Assembly: GCA_022605955.1 (NCBI GenBank)
Contig: JAKCOZ010000008.1
Span: 21,430,083 to 21,494,082 of the forward strand
Direction of reading: 5' to 3'
Source of the DNA: Rallus limicola
Taxonomy: Eukaryota; Chordata; Aves; Gruiformes; Rallidae
Length of the DNA: 64,000 nucleotides
Shown here: positions 12,481-27,400 of the stretch, piece by piece
Layout: every line of letters starts with the position of its first letter
Numbering within the stretch: position 1 is the first letter of the stretch
Notes under the pieces: generated by a model
The model's input: the letters and a program-made list of their open reading frames with translations, nothing else
What the model was told of the DNA's origin: nothing
The model's database searches: none
Translations under genes and position numbers: made by a program

Positions 12481-15400
12481 CTGTGAAAAGAAAGTTATGA
12501 AATAACCACTTCCAGAAGTGAAGAGGTAGCTAATATTCTTTAAAAAAAAAACAAATTCAAAACCTTTTCTAGTCATGCACAGGTTTTGACTAGTAACTGC
12601 ATAAAGGTCAACTGCCAAAATATATATTTTTTTTTTTTAAAAGGGGCATAGATAAACCTATGAAGGGAAAGAAAATACCATGGAAGAAAGTTCAGACACC
12701 AACAATATGTTACATGTTATTTGTATGTATTTGCCCTCAATAGGACCTTCCTAAGCTTTCTCATTAATGTGAGACAGCATCAGAAATTAGACACAATGGG
12801 ATTTTGGCTTTGTGATGCTTCATAATGGTAGTTTTACAGAAAAGCTACACAGTTGGTAAGAGTTCAATCTGTACACAGAACCCAAACATCGTATTTGGTA
12901 GAAGTAACTTTAAGGAGCCAGATAACTAGGTTATTCTACTTGTTTTTTCCTGGTTAATATCTCAAAACCAGCAATGAGAATGACTATTCTCAGTCATGTA
13001 TTACTGTTGTTCAGGCTTACATCAAAGGAAATACAGGATGTGAGGAAGAGACATGCCCTCTCAACTCATCTGTAGCACAACCCAACCGTTACTTGCTTAG
13101 AGTTTCAGTCCTGCAGTCCTCAACTGAATGATGCTTAGCACTTCACAGAAGTGACTTGTTCTTAGCCTGATCAAGGTAAAAAGACTATTCATTTAGCCTG
13201 ATCAGTGAGATGCTGAGCATCTACAAAGTGTTTGAGGACAGCCTCAGGGACAATCAGCCACTAGTAGAAAGTAAGCAGAATCTTCTGCTGAAAAGGTGAA
13301 CAAATGCACATTGTAACTACCTATACTCAAAGGAATGAGAGAATGATGCTGTTTTCATCTTTATATTCCATTAAGGAGATGATGCTTCTGTAAGAAAATC
13401 ATCATCAGGTACTACATGACCTTCCCCTTCCCATTAGTCTTGACTAAACTTAGTGAAGCTCTGTAAGCTTTCAAAAAAAAAAAACCCTCAAAACAAAGTA
13501 CCCACTAAACTCAGACCATTCTGACCTGAACAAATACTCAAGCTTAGTTTTGTTCTCAACCAGTTTTATTCCAACATAAAGTTTCTGTTCCGTCTACATT
13601 ACTTGCCTAAAGCCAAGCACTACATTTCAAGAACTCATAAATGAGCACGCACTTGAAGCAGTATTATTTCTGGAGGACAGCATTACTGTGAACTCTCCTG
13701 TTGAGCAAGCCAACCACGTTTCTGCATCTACCTTTTAAATGAAATTCCTTTCAAACATTCTAGCAATGGTATTCCAAGAATCCTGAAAAGCAACAGAGCA
13801 TTAAATCATTTCATCAAGATGGTTATAGTGGTCCATAAAAAAAAAAAATCTAGAGACAACACAGGAAGCTCTCTGTAAAGTGCTGACCACCATGGTAAAA
13901 CCTGAAGTTCAAAAGCATCTAATGAAGACCTCTGAACATCAGCACCAGATAGTCACCACAAAACATTAAGGCGGTCAAATTTTGTTTTGAACTTCAAAAC
14001 ACCACTAAATGCTAAACCTGACTCAAGATTGCCATTTAATAGTACTAAATATAGGCAAGGCACAATTAATCAAAAGGATAAAAGTGGTTCTCATTGGCAT
14101 TTTCAATATGATACAAACATTAACACCTTTAAGAGAAGTATGTAAGAGAACAGACTAGCCTTTGATGAAAGGAATTCAAGATTAAGCTATTTAAGAAAAT
14201 GGTAAGAACTGAAGTATATTGCTTCATTCATGGTACTAAAATTTCCCAAGTTACTCTGCTGAACAGAGCAGCACAATGTTTGTGCCAGCAATCTACATCA
14301 GATTGACAGCTGACTCCTCCATATTTCCAGAAGATTAAAAAAAAATCCAAGGTTCAGTGCCAACAGTGCTCCCCATAACCATTCTTCAGATCTCTTCGCC
14401 ACAGGAATTGCATGTAACACGCTTGCCACTGCATGAGCACACAACTGAAAAGAGATTCAGCTTCACAGTCTACTCATTAGTAAAAGTAGCTGACTTGTAA
14501 AAATGTATTTATAGCACTTCTGTATCACATTAGCTTGCAGTTTCTTTTGAGCTATACAGCTATGGTTTAAATAAGTTACAGATAGGAGTTGCATCTCCCT
14601 GTGTTTTCAACATTGTGGTGAAGTTGGTTTCCTGACATTAATGTCTATTTACATCTGTAAGTGAAGATATCCTCTATTCTTGCTAGGACAGCAGCTGTGT
14701 TACTGTAGTCAACAAAAACCTTTCCCAGAGCTATACCTCAATGACAGCTTCATACCTTAAACTTACAATCAAGGAATATGTTCATTAAAGCTTGACTGCC
14801 TGTAAGCAGTTATACTTCAAATTAGGGGTCTGATGGAAAAAGTGATTTACTTAAAATAGTATTTCCTCATTCATAAGATTATTCAGTGGGAAGTTGCAGG
14901 CAGTTAATGTACAGTGACAAACTGATTGAGTAGCACTGGACTCTTCTACATCAACAAGTTATATCTCACATCTGAGTTACGTGAAGTATTATTCTTGCTG
15001 GTTACTAATTATCAAAAATGAATGGTTTATATTGTTTTGGGATGTTAAATATTCAGTAAAGATCAGATAGATAAAACCAAAAGTCAGTATACCAGTTATT
15101 TCTTATGCCCCTCCTGAAAAATTTCACCACACACTTCCTAGCAGGAAAGAGAATTGGGGAATAAGACCCATAGTGGATTATTTTGTTATTCTTTTTACAT
15201 AAAGTAGCACATTAATGCAAGTTCACACCAACAAAATACAAGTTATTTTCAGTGTTAAAGGTAAATTGGTAAAGTCATATTTACTGCAATACAGCCATCA
15301 AGTATTTCAGGATAATACATAGGATAAAATCCCGTTTTCAAAACACAAAGAATTGTTTTTATTTTCCAGGATTTTTCACTCCTACATCTCAAGTGCCTAA

Positions 15401-18400
15401 CAAAAACCTCACGCTAATTATTATGGCTTTACATTTTTTACATCTATAAGCTGCCTCAGCAGCTCAGACCCATTAAAGGCACAGTTTGATAAACATTTCC
15501 TTCAATAATACCAGTTTAGTTAGCACCCCCATTTCCCAAAACTTCCAAGAACATGCAGTTACAGCTAATACCCAGAAGCCCAAAGCATACACCTCCAAGA
15601 CCTGAATATCTGCCCACAAGGGTTTCTACATTTGATTCAAAGAAAGGTCAGCAGAGTTCTGAAGAGCCCAGCAACAAATAGTCTTTTTTCTAAGAATCTT
15701 TTAACTGTGTAAGTAGCTAAGGAGCTACCAAAACACTGAAAAGAAGATTTGATCACTTGAGGGCAAAAGCTAAAGGCATTCGCAGCCTTTTAGCTTCATC
15801 TGATTTCAGTCTTACTTTCATGCTAGTAATAATACTTTTAAAGTAAAAGCGCTATAGCACAGCAAAAGAAGCCAACTAAGTTTTCCCCACAATGCCCTCA
15901 CATCAGACCACACCCAGAGATGCCTACAGTTAGATATGACCCTACCAGTCTCACGCAATCTTCCCGTATCAGAAAGCAAATGCCAATGCCATTTTGTACT
16001 CCCTGTCAAACATAATCAAGTAGAAGCATTCTTTCTGTCCCACTGTTTCCCACAGTTGGTGCATTTCTAGCCCAAGTCTCGGGGCACTGTACTACTGAAC
16101 AGCTTTGCCCGTGATCCCTGTTTTAACTAATGTAAGATCCCATCAAGTACTCAATAGCACATCTAACTGGAGATTCTCTGGTTTGAAATTCTAATTTCTG
16201 GAGTCTTTTAAAACTGCATCTTCCTGTTGGCTGTACACCAGATGCCAACTGTATCTGCAGACTATAAAACGTCTCAAAAGGAACTATGACTAATTTAAAT
16301 TGACAATTTGTCTTTGAAGTCCCTGATTTGAAACAAGGCAGTTTTACTAGATTTTCCTGCCCTGAGGAAAACAGCAAAAGGAACAAAGGGAGACATTCCA
16401 ACACACCTCAATCAAATGACCTGTTGAACACAGTGAAAGTTAACCACTTCGGGACATATCCCCTTCTTAACTATTTCTGTAATTTACAACCCTATGAGCA
16501 AAAAGTTTTGTCATGCCATCATTTATATGAGACATTGCCTAATATGAAGAAGTTTTAAGAGTACAGGACAGAAGATAATAGTAACAACAAGCTAAGCTAG
16601 AAGCAGGGGCAGGAAGAACTGAAAGAAACACAAACTGCACCCACTATGAAGTTAGATAGAAGAGACTGTCTCAGTGGGAAGGGACCAGCAACTGCCTGAC
16701 CAAAAGTTAAAGCATGTTATTTTAAGAGTTATTTGGACAGTGCCCTTAGACAGTGACAGGCTTGGGACATCAACCACCTCTCTAGGAAGCCTGTTCCAGT
16801 GTTTGACTTCTCCAGTTATTCTCAAAAAGCCTCATCTAGACAGTGTGCTAGACAATGGGATTTCAAAAGATAGCCCACTTCCCGAGATTAGGACATACCT
16901 TCTGTCTCCTGAGTCTCCTGGGCCTTTCTCTCTCTTGGCTCTAGAGGCTCCGTTTCACATCGCAATTCTGTAGACTGTTTTTTTTCAAAACTGAAATCTG
17001 GAAGTCGTGGAGCCTGAGGCCTTGTTTTTCTCGCAGGATTCAGGAAAAAGCAGTAGGCACACCTAAATGCTACACAAAAGCACATCCAATAAGTAGCCTC
17101 ACTAATTAATTTTGCATTTCACCTTTATTCCTACCTCTACTCCAGCTGTCCAAAACAGAGAATTAAGGAACTTTTAGGACCCGAGAGTACCTCTAAGTTT
17201 ACACAAACTGTTCTAGATAGCTCCATTAACTTCAGCATACATATACTTCTTAAACTGTTTGCTTTCAGCACTTCTGAGTACTGCCCACCACTGAAACACT
17301 TGACCACAATGATTAAAAGAATGCAATCCAGTACCACAAGATGTTAGCACGTGGCACTCTTCTTTCCTACAAAAGAATTAAGCTAGTAGGCGACCTTCTT
17401 TTCCTTATAGATGCTACTTCCCTCACCCTTTAAGTGAAGGGATGCTATGGATCCTGCAAGGTGTCTCTACTTTTTGGGGAGCATTCTACTCCAACGGTGC
17501 TTAATTAAAAGAAAAGGTAGTTTCGTTCCACAGAAGTACTGGATACAATGTGTGTATTTCTGATCCTGCCCAAAGACAAGGGGGGAAGTGACAATTTCTT
17601 GCAGTTGAATTGTGAACTCACTTGAGCTAAGACCACACACACACTACATATCTTTGGTTCCATAGGAAACATTTAGCTTATTCTTACAGTGTTGTTTCTT
17701 TACACATACAATTAAGCAAAACAAAACGAAATGGAAGATTTATATATGATTCCCTCATGTCTTAAGTATCAGGCTTCCACTTCTGGTGGAAAGAAGGCAA
17801 AATAAAACATCTGTGTTCAATAAAGAGCTGTGTCTGTCTTAAGTTATTATCAGCCATAAATTCACATATAGCCCCCTAGGGTTTGTTCCCACTCCTTTTC
17901 CAATACGTTCCCAAGATCTTCTTGCCAAAACAAAATTTTGTTTAAGTTCTGGTAGGAGGCACACTTTAACGTCAGATAATTTCTCAATATAAAACCCTTC
18001 CGAGAACCATTCATAGCCAGTAGCAATTCTCAGGGATGTATTGGAAGAGACTTATTTCTACTGAATAGTTTTCTACACATACAATCCTTGGCCTGAAGGT
18101 TGCAATAAAGTACTTTCACTAAATTCTGAAATGAATCTTAAGATACAGAGTAGTAAGTCACGAGAAAACTGTTCCTTTACGAAGTGGCATTTCGCAGCAT
18201 CAGTTAAGTACTTTACTGCAATCAAAATGAAGTATGATGCATCTAAGTTACCAAATGTAAGCCAACTACTAGAGTCTACCACAGATTAGCTCTTACCTAT
18301 GTACTCAAACTCCTCCTTCAACGCCATACCATTGTGAGAAAAACACTGCTGACATATAAGGGCATACCTAGAAAACATGTTATATAGTGAAATACCTTTA

Positions 18401-21400
18401 AGTATTCACACACTGAAGTTAGATGCATTCTACCTTCAGTAAGAATAAATACTGAAGTTATTAATAAAAGGTCATTTCCACAATGAATTTATTATCCTTA
18501 GAACACACTAAATCTGCATATTAAGTAACAGTTTTTAAAGTGAAAGTTATATTCTTAACTACAATTTAAACCTCATGGTTTAACATATTTTTAATACTAT
18601 CATTGTCAGAAAATAACATTCAAACTAAGCTTATATTTCATTAGAATCAAGTCAACATGAGAAGTGACTATGGTTAACATGTAAATCCTGATATATTTGG
18701 ACAGTTCTGAAGGCAACCTGAAAACATTTATAACAGTAATAAAGCTGAATTGTCAAGATAATTTATTTTCTTTTAAGTTCAAAATATAATTCATTCATCA
18801 ACTCTGGCACAGATTTTTCTCTTTGTATCACACAGCTAATACTACCCAAAGTGGAGGTTAATTTTCTCAAAATATTACATTTTTCATACAATGAAATTTC
18901 TGGTGAAGCCATATCATTATCAATTCTTTTAACCTTGCATCTGTCTTGAAAGAAATAAGATTAAGAAGCCTCCTATCTCTTAAGTGTTTAGGCATTTCCT
19001 CTAGCAAAAATTTTACCTGTTTTGAGGACCATCGCCAACCAAATATTCGATAACTCTATCCACCACTCCTCTTTCCCGAGGAAGAATAGGTCTTGCTAAG
19101 GGAGGACCTGGAGGATGAAGACCTAGGAAGACACAAACTATATCAAAATTATTCTGAACTATAACATATATGACATTTCACTTAATATACATGGCCATCT
19201 ACCCCAGTACTCACCAGGAAAGCTGTTAAGATTTAAAACCCAGAAGCTCAAGATAATTAAGGTCAAGATACTTAAGACAGATAGGAAAAAACAATCAACT
19301 AGTATTAGCAGGTTTTGTACTAAGAAACCTGTACTTGCACAGCAATCTGAAGCCATGCAAGAACTAAGTAAATTTAATTCCTAGAAGTAAAACTCTCAAG
19401 GCACAAAAAGCAACCAGTGTTTCCTCAGGGAAAAGTTCAGGCTTGTAGCTATTCTCACTATATCCAGTAAAAAAAGGTATACAAAAGATATCGTTTTAAA
19501 AAAGGCTTTTAACTATCACAGGGTTGGCCTTCAATTCTTTTTTCCAAGTTTGCTGTATATTTCCAGTATTTTTTTTCCTTGGGACCTAATGCTTCATTTC
19601 AATTCTGAAAAACTTGCCCAGAGTTCAGGCAAAATGCATTTCCTAAAGAGCTACACAAAAAACTGAAAGACCCGGTATTTCCATTAAAAAAAGTGAACCT
19701 GACATTGTTGTGAAGAACTGGAGCATCGATGTAATATGCAATAAAATTCAAACTGTAGAATAATTTTGTGAATACTTTGCTAGCACTCAAACACATTTAG
19801 CCCTTTATTAAGACGACAAAATTTTCATATGACCTCTTATCACCAGTGATATAAAAAGTCTCTAGAAGTTAATAAGGTAAAAATTAAAGTTACCTAGAAT
19901 GAAACACCACAACACGCTTCAAGAACAACCTCAATTACCTGCCTACTAATAAGTCAAACCATCCATCCTAGTTCTCATGCTGTTATGGACACCAGTAATT
20001 AATATAAACATCAAAAGCAATCATTGTAGAAAGACCGGTCATTTCTGCAAAGCTTGGCAAACTCTCAACTACCTGCTGGTTATTAATTTTCAAACATATG
20101 GGAGCTCTGTGGTAATACACATTAAATTGATTCTCCTCTACAAAATATAGTATAATGAAAATGAATTATTAATCTTCTCTAAAGTGGAAATAATGAAGGC
20201 TATTCATATTTGTTGCAACCCATGTATAAACTTCGATGCAGTAACATTACTCTACAAATACTGAATCTACATACTTTTTACTACAGCTACATGACTGAGA
20301 TTTTATATGCCTGGAAAGTTCAAGGGAATTCAAGAAAAGAGGGTTTCCACATTAAGTGACAACTGCAGTGGCCTCCATTGCTATCTACAACAAAGTAACA
20401 CATTTGGTTAAAATACCAGTAATTAGCAGGGGAAAAGTGTGCCTATAAAGCATTATCACAAAAACTACATTAAATATTTTAATTACCAGGCTTGGCAACT
20501 GTCTCTTCAAACAAGCCCTTTTCCTTCCTCTTCCTCTAAACCTGTTTTGCAGTAAAGGCTGAATTTCATCCAGCTTATTCGATGTGCCTGAATCATCCTC
20601 TAAGGATAAAAGTATTATATAGCTGGTATTATTTTATTATATAGCCGGTATTATTTTATTATATAGCCAGCTTCTTAAACAAGGAGCATGCGATTTTCAA
20701 GTCATTAAGGAATTTTCAGTAAGCAGTTTTTAGTAAACGTGTTTTGTAACCAAATGACCAATTTCCTCATGCAAGGATCTGATTTCTGGTACTTCAAGAT
20801 AATCAAGACTTAATAACTTGCCTTTACAGTTCACTTCAGGGATAACAACAAATTTAAGCATTTCATAACACAGGTAAACAATTATTAAGAAAAAATAAGA
20901 CTTGATGGGCTCTGCAGAGAAGTGAGAGATGACAACTTAGGTGACAGGTTTATTCTACTACACTAACCAATACAAACAGGTATTTTAGCATTCAGATCCC
21001 AAAGATCTTCGATTAAGAGACCAAGCATCAATATATTATTTATAGCCCTACCTTTAGGTAGCCCTACCTTTAGGGCAGAAGATCCTCAGCAAGTTATAAC
21101 CCTTCTATTTTCAAGGCAGCACTTAATTTCCTTTCTTGACTTGTGATCCAACTTGCCAGGCATCATGCAACAAATGAAAGGCCTGGAACTAACCAATACA
21201 GAGTTTCTCCCTCCATGAGGGGAATGGCTCCCAAAGTTTTGCTATCCTTCCTATGGAATTCGGTTCATGTTCTATTCAATACAGTCCAGACCATCTAAAC
21301 ACCAAACCAGAAATTAAGGGAAAAGCATTTTCAGGATATGAAACCAAACTTTGAGGACTCTTCTACCAGATCTCAACCCGTTGCTAAACTTTTGACTCAT

Positions 21401-24400
21401 GTACCAAAACAACAGTGACATTTTAGAAGAATTCAGCTACAACATCGACCACTTTCCTGGTGTATTTGGTGTTTTACGCTTTAATCTATGAGTATGGATT
21501 GCATGACTGTACCTCCTAGAGTAAAAATTTAAATAAATGTCAAGATGCATGTTAAAAAATATGTGCAGGGTTTAGTGAGAAACATGAATGTATTCTGGAA
21601 GTGTTCTCCTCTGTACCTGATTTATATAAGCATAGAGCTCTTCTAAACTAAGAACATAAAAAGGTATGCTATATTGTTGACTACAGAATACTGCAAAGTT
21701 TTATTGCCGTTTAAACAAAGAAGCCATAACAGTTAAATGAGCTCAGGCAATAGGTTTCAGCATCAAAAGGTGCCAGCTGTAAAGAGTTATGGCTAATTGA
21801 ATATGGAACTCCTGCTTAATCAGATAACTGCTCCTCTATTGCCAAATGAAATGCCATTTCCATACTCTCTGAAAATGGCCTGTTTTATTGGTAACCAGAG
21901 AAAACAATATAAACTGTAAATAACATTAAGTGCTCTGTTTACCCATTCCAGGCACTGAAGTAGCAGGGGATCCAGGGCGCCTTGGTAAGACATTTGACTG
22001 CAAGGATGGCACAACAGTTCTTTCTGGGGGTCCACTCAGAGCTGATGTGTCTCTCTGCAGATTTGGAGATGCTGGAACCAGTGGTTTTGGAGAGCCTTGT
22101 TTAGGAGTTGCCGGTGGGGGTGTAGAAGCATTTCTTTGAGCTGTGGTCCTCTGTCGAATTTCTGACAAGAACATGCACACACCAAATTTATCATCTAGTA
22201 TTATAAGCAATAGATTAGTAAAAGTACATTAATGTTGTTATTCCAATCAGCAAATTACAAACTCAAAACCAGATAGGTCTATAACTAAAGATCACCAGCT
22301 GCCTGTGCATACCATGGACATAAACCCAACACAAGATACTGTATTTTAATAGCAATAATCATTACCAGTTAAATACTTTGGGGGAAATTCTTCTAGAAGA
22401 AAATTACCAGATATCTACCTTATAAATCTGTTCTTCACAGCAGAAAACATGGGAGACACAAACAACTATATTCAAACTACAAGGTTCAAACAGAACTGAC
22501 CACTGGTTTTACTCTGTAGTTAAACATGCTTCAAGTATTTAGCTTTCCAGCCAGAAGAAAGCATAATGCCTCATTCCAATCAGAGAGTTTTGGTCACTTT
22601 TTACAGCAACACTACCAACAAGCCACATAATACTTGGACTGATACAAAGCAAGAACAGGCTCTGATGGAGCACATCCTTACTTTTACCTCTTCCTCGCTC
22701 CACTATCACAGCTGCTGTTAATTTGATATTCCAAAAATCTTAATAGTGTTTTTCAGCCATTCTTAACCTGAAGCCAGAGTTCTTATTAATACCAATGAGA
22801 ATATCATCCAAATAATATATTACAGTTCAGATATTACATATTATTCATGCAAATCTGGAGTTCCATTCCCCAAAATACAACAGTGCTCACAAATGTCAGT
22901 TGCTGTCATCTATTTCTCATCTCATCTATTCATCTCTAGGGAGGCTTTGTAATACACTATTGCAACAAACCAAACTGAAATGTAATCCTCACCTTAGGAT
23001 TGCGGACATTAACATGGTTCACAAGTGACCTAGTCTCAAAAAGGTATACCACTGCGCTACCTAAGGCTGTAGTACCCTACAGAGTTGGTCTCTAGCACCC
23101 ATGTTAGTTTGAATAAGCTTGCTTGACTTCCTTCACAAGTAGACTTTAACATTAGAATTGGACTTTAATTTAATCTCCTTGAGTTTTCAAGATTAGAGAG
23201 ACTTTTATCTGCTTTGTGCCAGGCTGGAAGAGTTTAAGTCCTGGTTGCAGTTCACAGGTCCATTGCACCCAGCCACAGGTAGAGGCATGTGCTGAAGTCT
23301 AAAGGAACAACCCCTGCCCCCAAAAGCACAGTACTAACACGCTAAGCTTCTGTACAGACTGAGGGAGACAGGGAGTATGTGACATCAGCTTACACTAGCT
23401 AAGAGTTGCTATCACTGGAGTACTAGATCAAACAAAGGTTCTGCTGGAAAGTCGCCAACATCTAGTGCCACAAAAATTGCAACATACACAGGCTATGTAT
23501 GCTCTTGCCTACTTATCCATAAATATAAATAGGATTAACATACACCAGAATAAAGAATAAAACTTTGGTATCATCAGTTCAAAGACTAGAACTGCATAAA
23601 GTCTTACTAAACATCTACTTAGCTTAGTTTTCTTCAGAGCAGAACAAATTTAGATTTCCCCTGCCAAACCTTCATGTGCATGATCACATTACTTCACACA
23701 ACTTTATCGTCCAAGTCAGATCACCCGATTATGAAGATTCTGTATTTTAGCCTGGTTTTCACAATTTAAACTGTTTCACTATTTAAACTGTTCCAATCTG
23801 GAAACCAGGATAAATTGGTGAAGTAGTTACAGAAATTCCTTTAAGGTTTCCTTGGTGACTTGTTTCTATTCTGAAAACTGCTCCCCATGTTGAAAGTTTT
23901 ATTTTAATCAAGATTTCATTTATGATGAGCTCCACCGCTGACTTTTCTTTGAGAGTTTTAGCAGTAACCTTTCAAGTCTACCTGCACTAGAATAATTTCA
24001 TCATCCTCTCCAAAACACCTGACCAAATGGCATGACTCATCTACAAACATTGATTCTGACCCATGATTTAATTATCCATATGGTCAAGTTTGTATTAGTT
24101 TCCACTCAGGTCCTAGTTTCAAAAATCAAGATAAAGGTATGCTATTTCTCAACTCGTCAGCCTCACAGATTTTTATTTTTTTTTAAGTGATCAATATGAA
24201 GCCAACTCAATTTGTTCCAAGATCACATTAAATATCTAAAGACATTTTAATCTACTCTTAAGATTTTCTTCATTCTTCATTACAAAGCCTCCTTTGTAGT
24301 GTTTTTACTATAAAAATGTCAAAGATCATGACTAATTTCTACCTATATAACATGGCTCGAGCATGCCAATTTTGGTTGCTTAACTGCTTGGAGTCTGTTT

Positions 24401-27400
24401 TGATAGGACATGGATATATCCATGCTATTCGGAGCCCACAATATAGTATTCCTAAGCAATGTTCCATGCCACCTGCAAGAGTTTTCTCCCTCTTACCTCT
24501 TCTTCCTAGAGGGTGATTTTTGGCAAGCCTCCTTAAAAAGACTTCCCAATTTTAAACAGCTATTGCTACTTTAATGATTCCCCATACTTCAGGTTCAACA
24601 CCTTTGTAGGAGCAGAAATATTTTATAGTATTAGAGAGATTTGCTTCAGTAGTTTTAGTTTCATTACACAATTCCAAGACTCTTTGCTAGCTTCCACATG
24701 ATTATCAGGTTGGGTCGGGGGGAAGGGGGTGTGCACACAGTTCTCCCCCTCCACTTAGAAGTTCATTTGGCTTTCACCCTGTTCTTATTTCTTACTTAAG
24801 AGAACTTGCCAACACTCTGCAGCTTCCAAGCTAAGAAAAATTACCAGAATTTACATTATGAGAAAAAGGAGATGCTCTCTTTCACAAGACAAGTAGCCCT
24901 TCCATCCCAGTATTTCATGACTCATTATGGTTGTAAATGTTATTTAATGATAACACAGAAACCTGAATGTATCACATACAGACCCTGATGCCCATTAATT
25001 CCACTAATTCCTTTTAAACCCACTGTCCTCTTCCACAATAACAGCCTTAACGTGCTTCTGTAGTAACTGGATATGATCCATATACTTTTCCCAATTGCCT
25101 TAGTCAAGATACAATGCGTTGAGAATGAGCCTCTTGCAAATTTCCAGATTTCCATAACCTGAGTTCCTTAACTGAGTAACATGCCCATCAAGTCTCAATG
25201 TTGACACAATATTTAGCTATTGATGATGTAGTTTTAACGAAGTTTTGCAATTTTCTGAAGACTTTTCTTCCCTGAATGATTTTTGCCCATCTGCAAGCCA
25301 ACTATATTAAGACAGATAAATAACTTAAAATTAGAACACAAGCACATTGGAGACCAAATTCTACAGATACCAGCACTGAACAGTACAGATAAGTAAGCAG
25401 GCACATTACTTATTAGGGGCTACTACTCATAACTGATGATTCAGTATGATCTCTTAAAGAATCTTAAGATATTGCCAGTAGTGGGACAGCTGTATCTTTC
25501 ATGTTTACAAGCATAACTATTTTATTTCTTCTTCACTTCCAAACTCCTTGATTTTTTTTAGAGAAGAATCCATCATTTTTAAAGAGCTAGAGCACACTGC
25601 AGGTCAAAATAAGTTCACACAACCTGGCTTTAGTGGCAGACACCAACCAAAAATCTTCCTTCTCATGCCTGTACCCAGCCCACAGCTTGTATCCATCTGT
25701 TATGGCATGATTCTTAATTCAGGTCATGGAGTGATCTCATTTCCGATACAGCTTTGCTACCAGTGGTACTAGCACAATGAAGGGAGCAAGTATCAATAAC
25801 AGGGTATTGTTGGTAAATATTTATTCCACTGACAAAGCAGCAAAGAAAGCCAACAGATTTCTGGGTTGCATCAACAAGGGCATCACCAGCAGAGATAAAG
25901 TTGCCCCACTCTACTCCACACTTGTCAGGCCACTCATGGAATACTGTGTTCAGTTTTTGCCCTCCCCATACAAAAAATTAAGTGGAAAGGCTGGAGAAGG
26001 TCTAGGTGAGAGTCACCAGCATGATCAATGGACTGGGATGCCTGCCAGATGAGGAAAGGCTGATGGAATGGGGCTTGTTCAGCTTGAAGAAAAGAAAGCT
26101 TAGGGGTGATTTCATCACCATGTTCCAGTACTCAAAAGATGGCTACAAAGACAAAAACATCCATATAATTCCTTGTTAAAAAAGGGAAAGACATAGGCTA
26201 CCAGGTGCAAGCTACTCCTGGAGAGATTGCAATTAGGGTCTCGAAAATTTTTTACAATGAGAACTGCACATTGGAATAATCTCCCCAGGACACAGTAGAT
26301 TTCCCCAGCATTGGGCACTTAAGATTTGTCTGTACAGGATGCTGGGCCACCTTGTCTACACAATGCTGTTGTGCAGATGAAGCTCTTGTCAAAAAACATT
26401 GGACCAGATGATCCTTGAGGTGTCTTCTAACCTCTTATGCCAAGCTCAAGATTCAAGTCATCTGCTAAAACTACAATTAAGAAGTGCATGTCAAAAGTCA
26501 CAAAAACTGCAAAAAGAGATAAATACATATAAAAACTGAGATGCTACCAGTTTTTTGGGCCCACTGTTATGTAATGCTGATTAAATCTACTCATTAGTTG
26601 AATGCACAGGTTCACTGGTCAATCAAAAACATACCAACATACTAACCTTTCATCAACTGTTCATACACTGTGTAATGAGATTGAACACTGATCATTATTT
26701 ACCATCTTTGAAGAGAGATTCAGTTACAAAGCTCAAGATAGCAAGTTCTGCTGCCTGGCTAGTTTATATCCAAAGTGAGCAAAACGATGATCAAGGAAGC
26801 TTTAATGTTAACATGTTAATAGATATTTTATTATTCCAAATCACTATAATCCTACCACATACTGCATGCAACCACAACCATATGTCATCTAGTTATAGTA
26901 AGTTATATACTGCACAGAACAGCAGCTAATATTTGTTTTGGACAGATAGTATTTAGCATGAACAGCAATATGCTAGTAGCTTTTTGATAGCTAAAATTTG
27001 AAATAATTACTGCATATACTAAGAAAAGACTATTTAGAAATTAAGTCTCTAGAATTTCACAAGCTTAAACCAAACACAGCATGTCCCTCCTGAATTACAG
27101 TGCATCTACAAAATACAGTAGTCTAAATATCCATTTTGACATGGACAAAAAGCAGCATCAATTCTAATTTAATCTGTTCTCTACGAGATTGAAAAAAAAA
27201 AAATCAAGTTGTGCATATGAACACAACTAACCTGCTTTTGACTAAATCAGAACCCTGGATCAAAAGACTGTTTAGTCTGTTAGTTAACTATCTCACTTGT
27301 AATGGTCACTACTTACACAGCTTGGGGGGGGGGGGGGGGGGGGGGGCAGAGAACAATCCTATAACTCCTTAGGAGTTTCAAAAATGCCTGTGACCTCTCT

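Noticed and set aside
16888..17085. A continuous open frame running through LNPK exon 12 and into both introns, with its own ATG.
   Set aside because: The ATG lies in the intron, upstream of the acceptor. The frame is just exon 12 extended by chance until the next stops; the splice sites and phases with exons 11 and 13 fit exactly.
21926..22210. An apparent small gene starting inside intron 9's upstream flank, with a proline-rich product.
   Set aside because: It is LNPK exon 9 plus read-through into flanking intron. The AG and GT borders at 22161 and 21943 match the family protein.
25777..26052. A 91-codon plus-strand open frame inside LNPK intron 8.
   Set aside because: The translation is the end of a CR1 reverse transcriptase. 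It is a fragment of a dead LINE, not a host gene.
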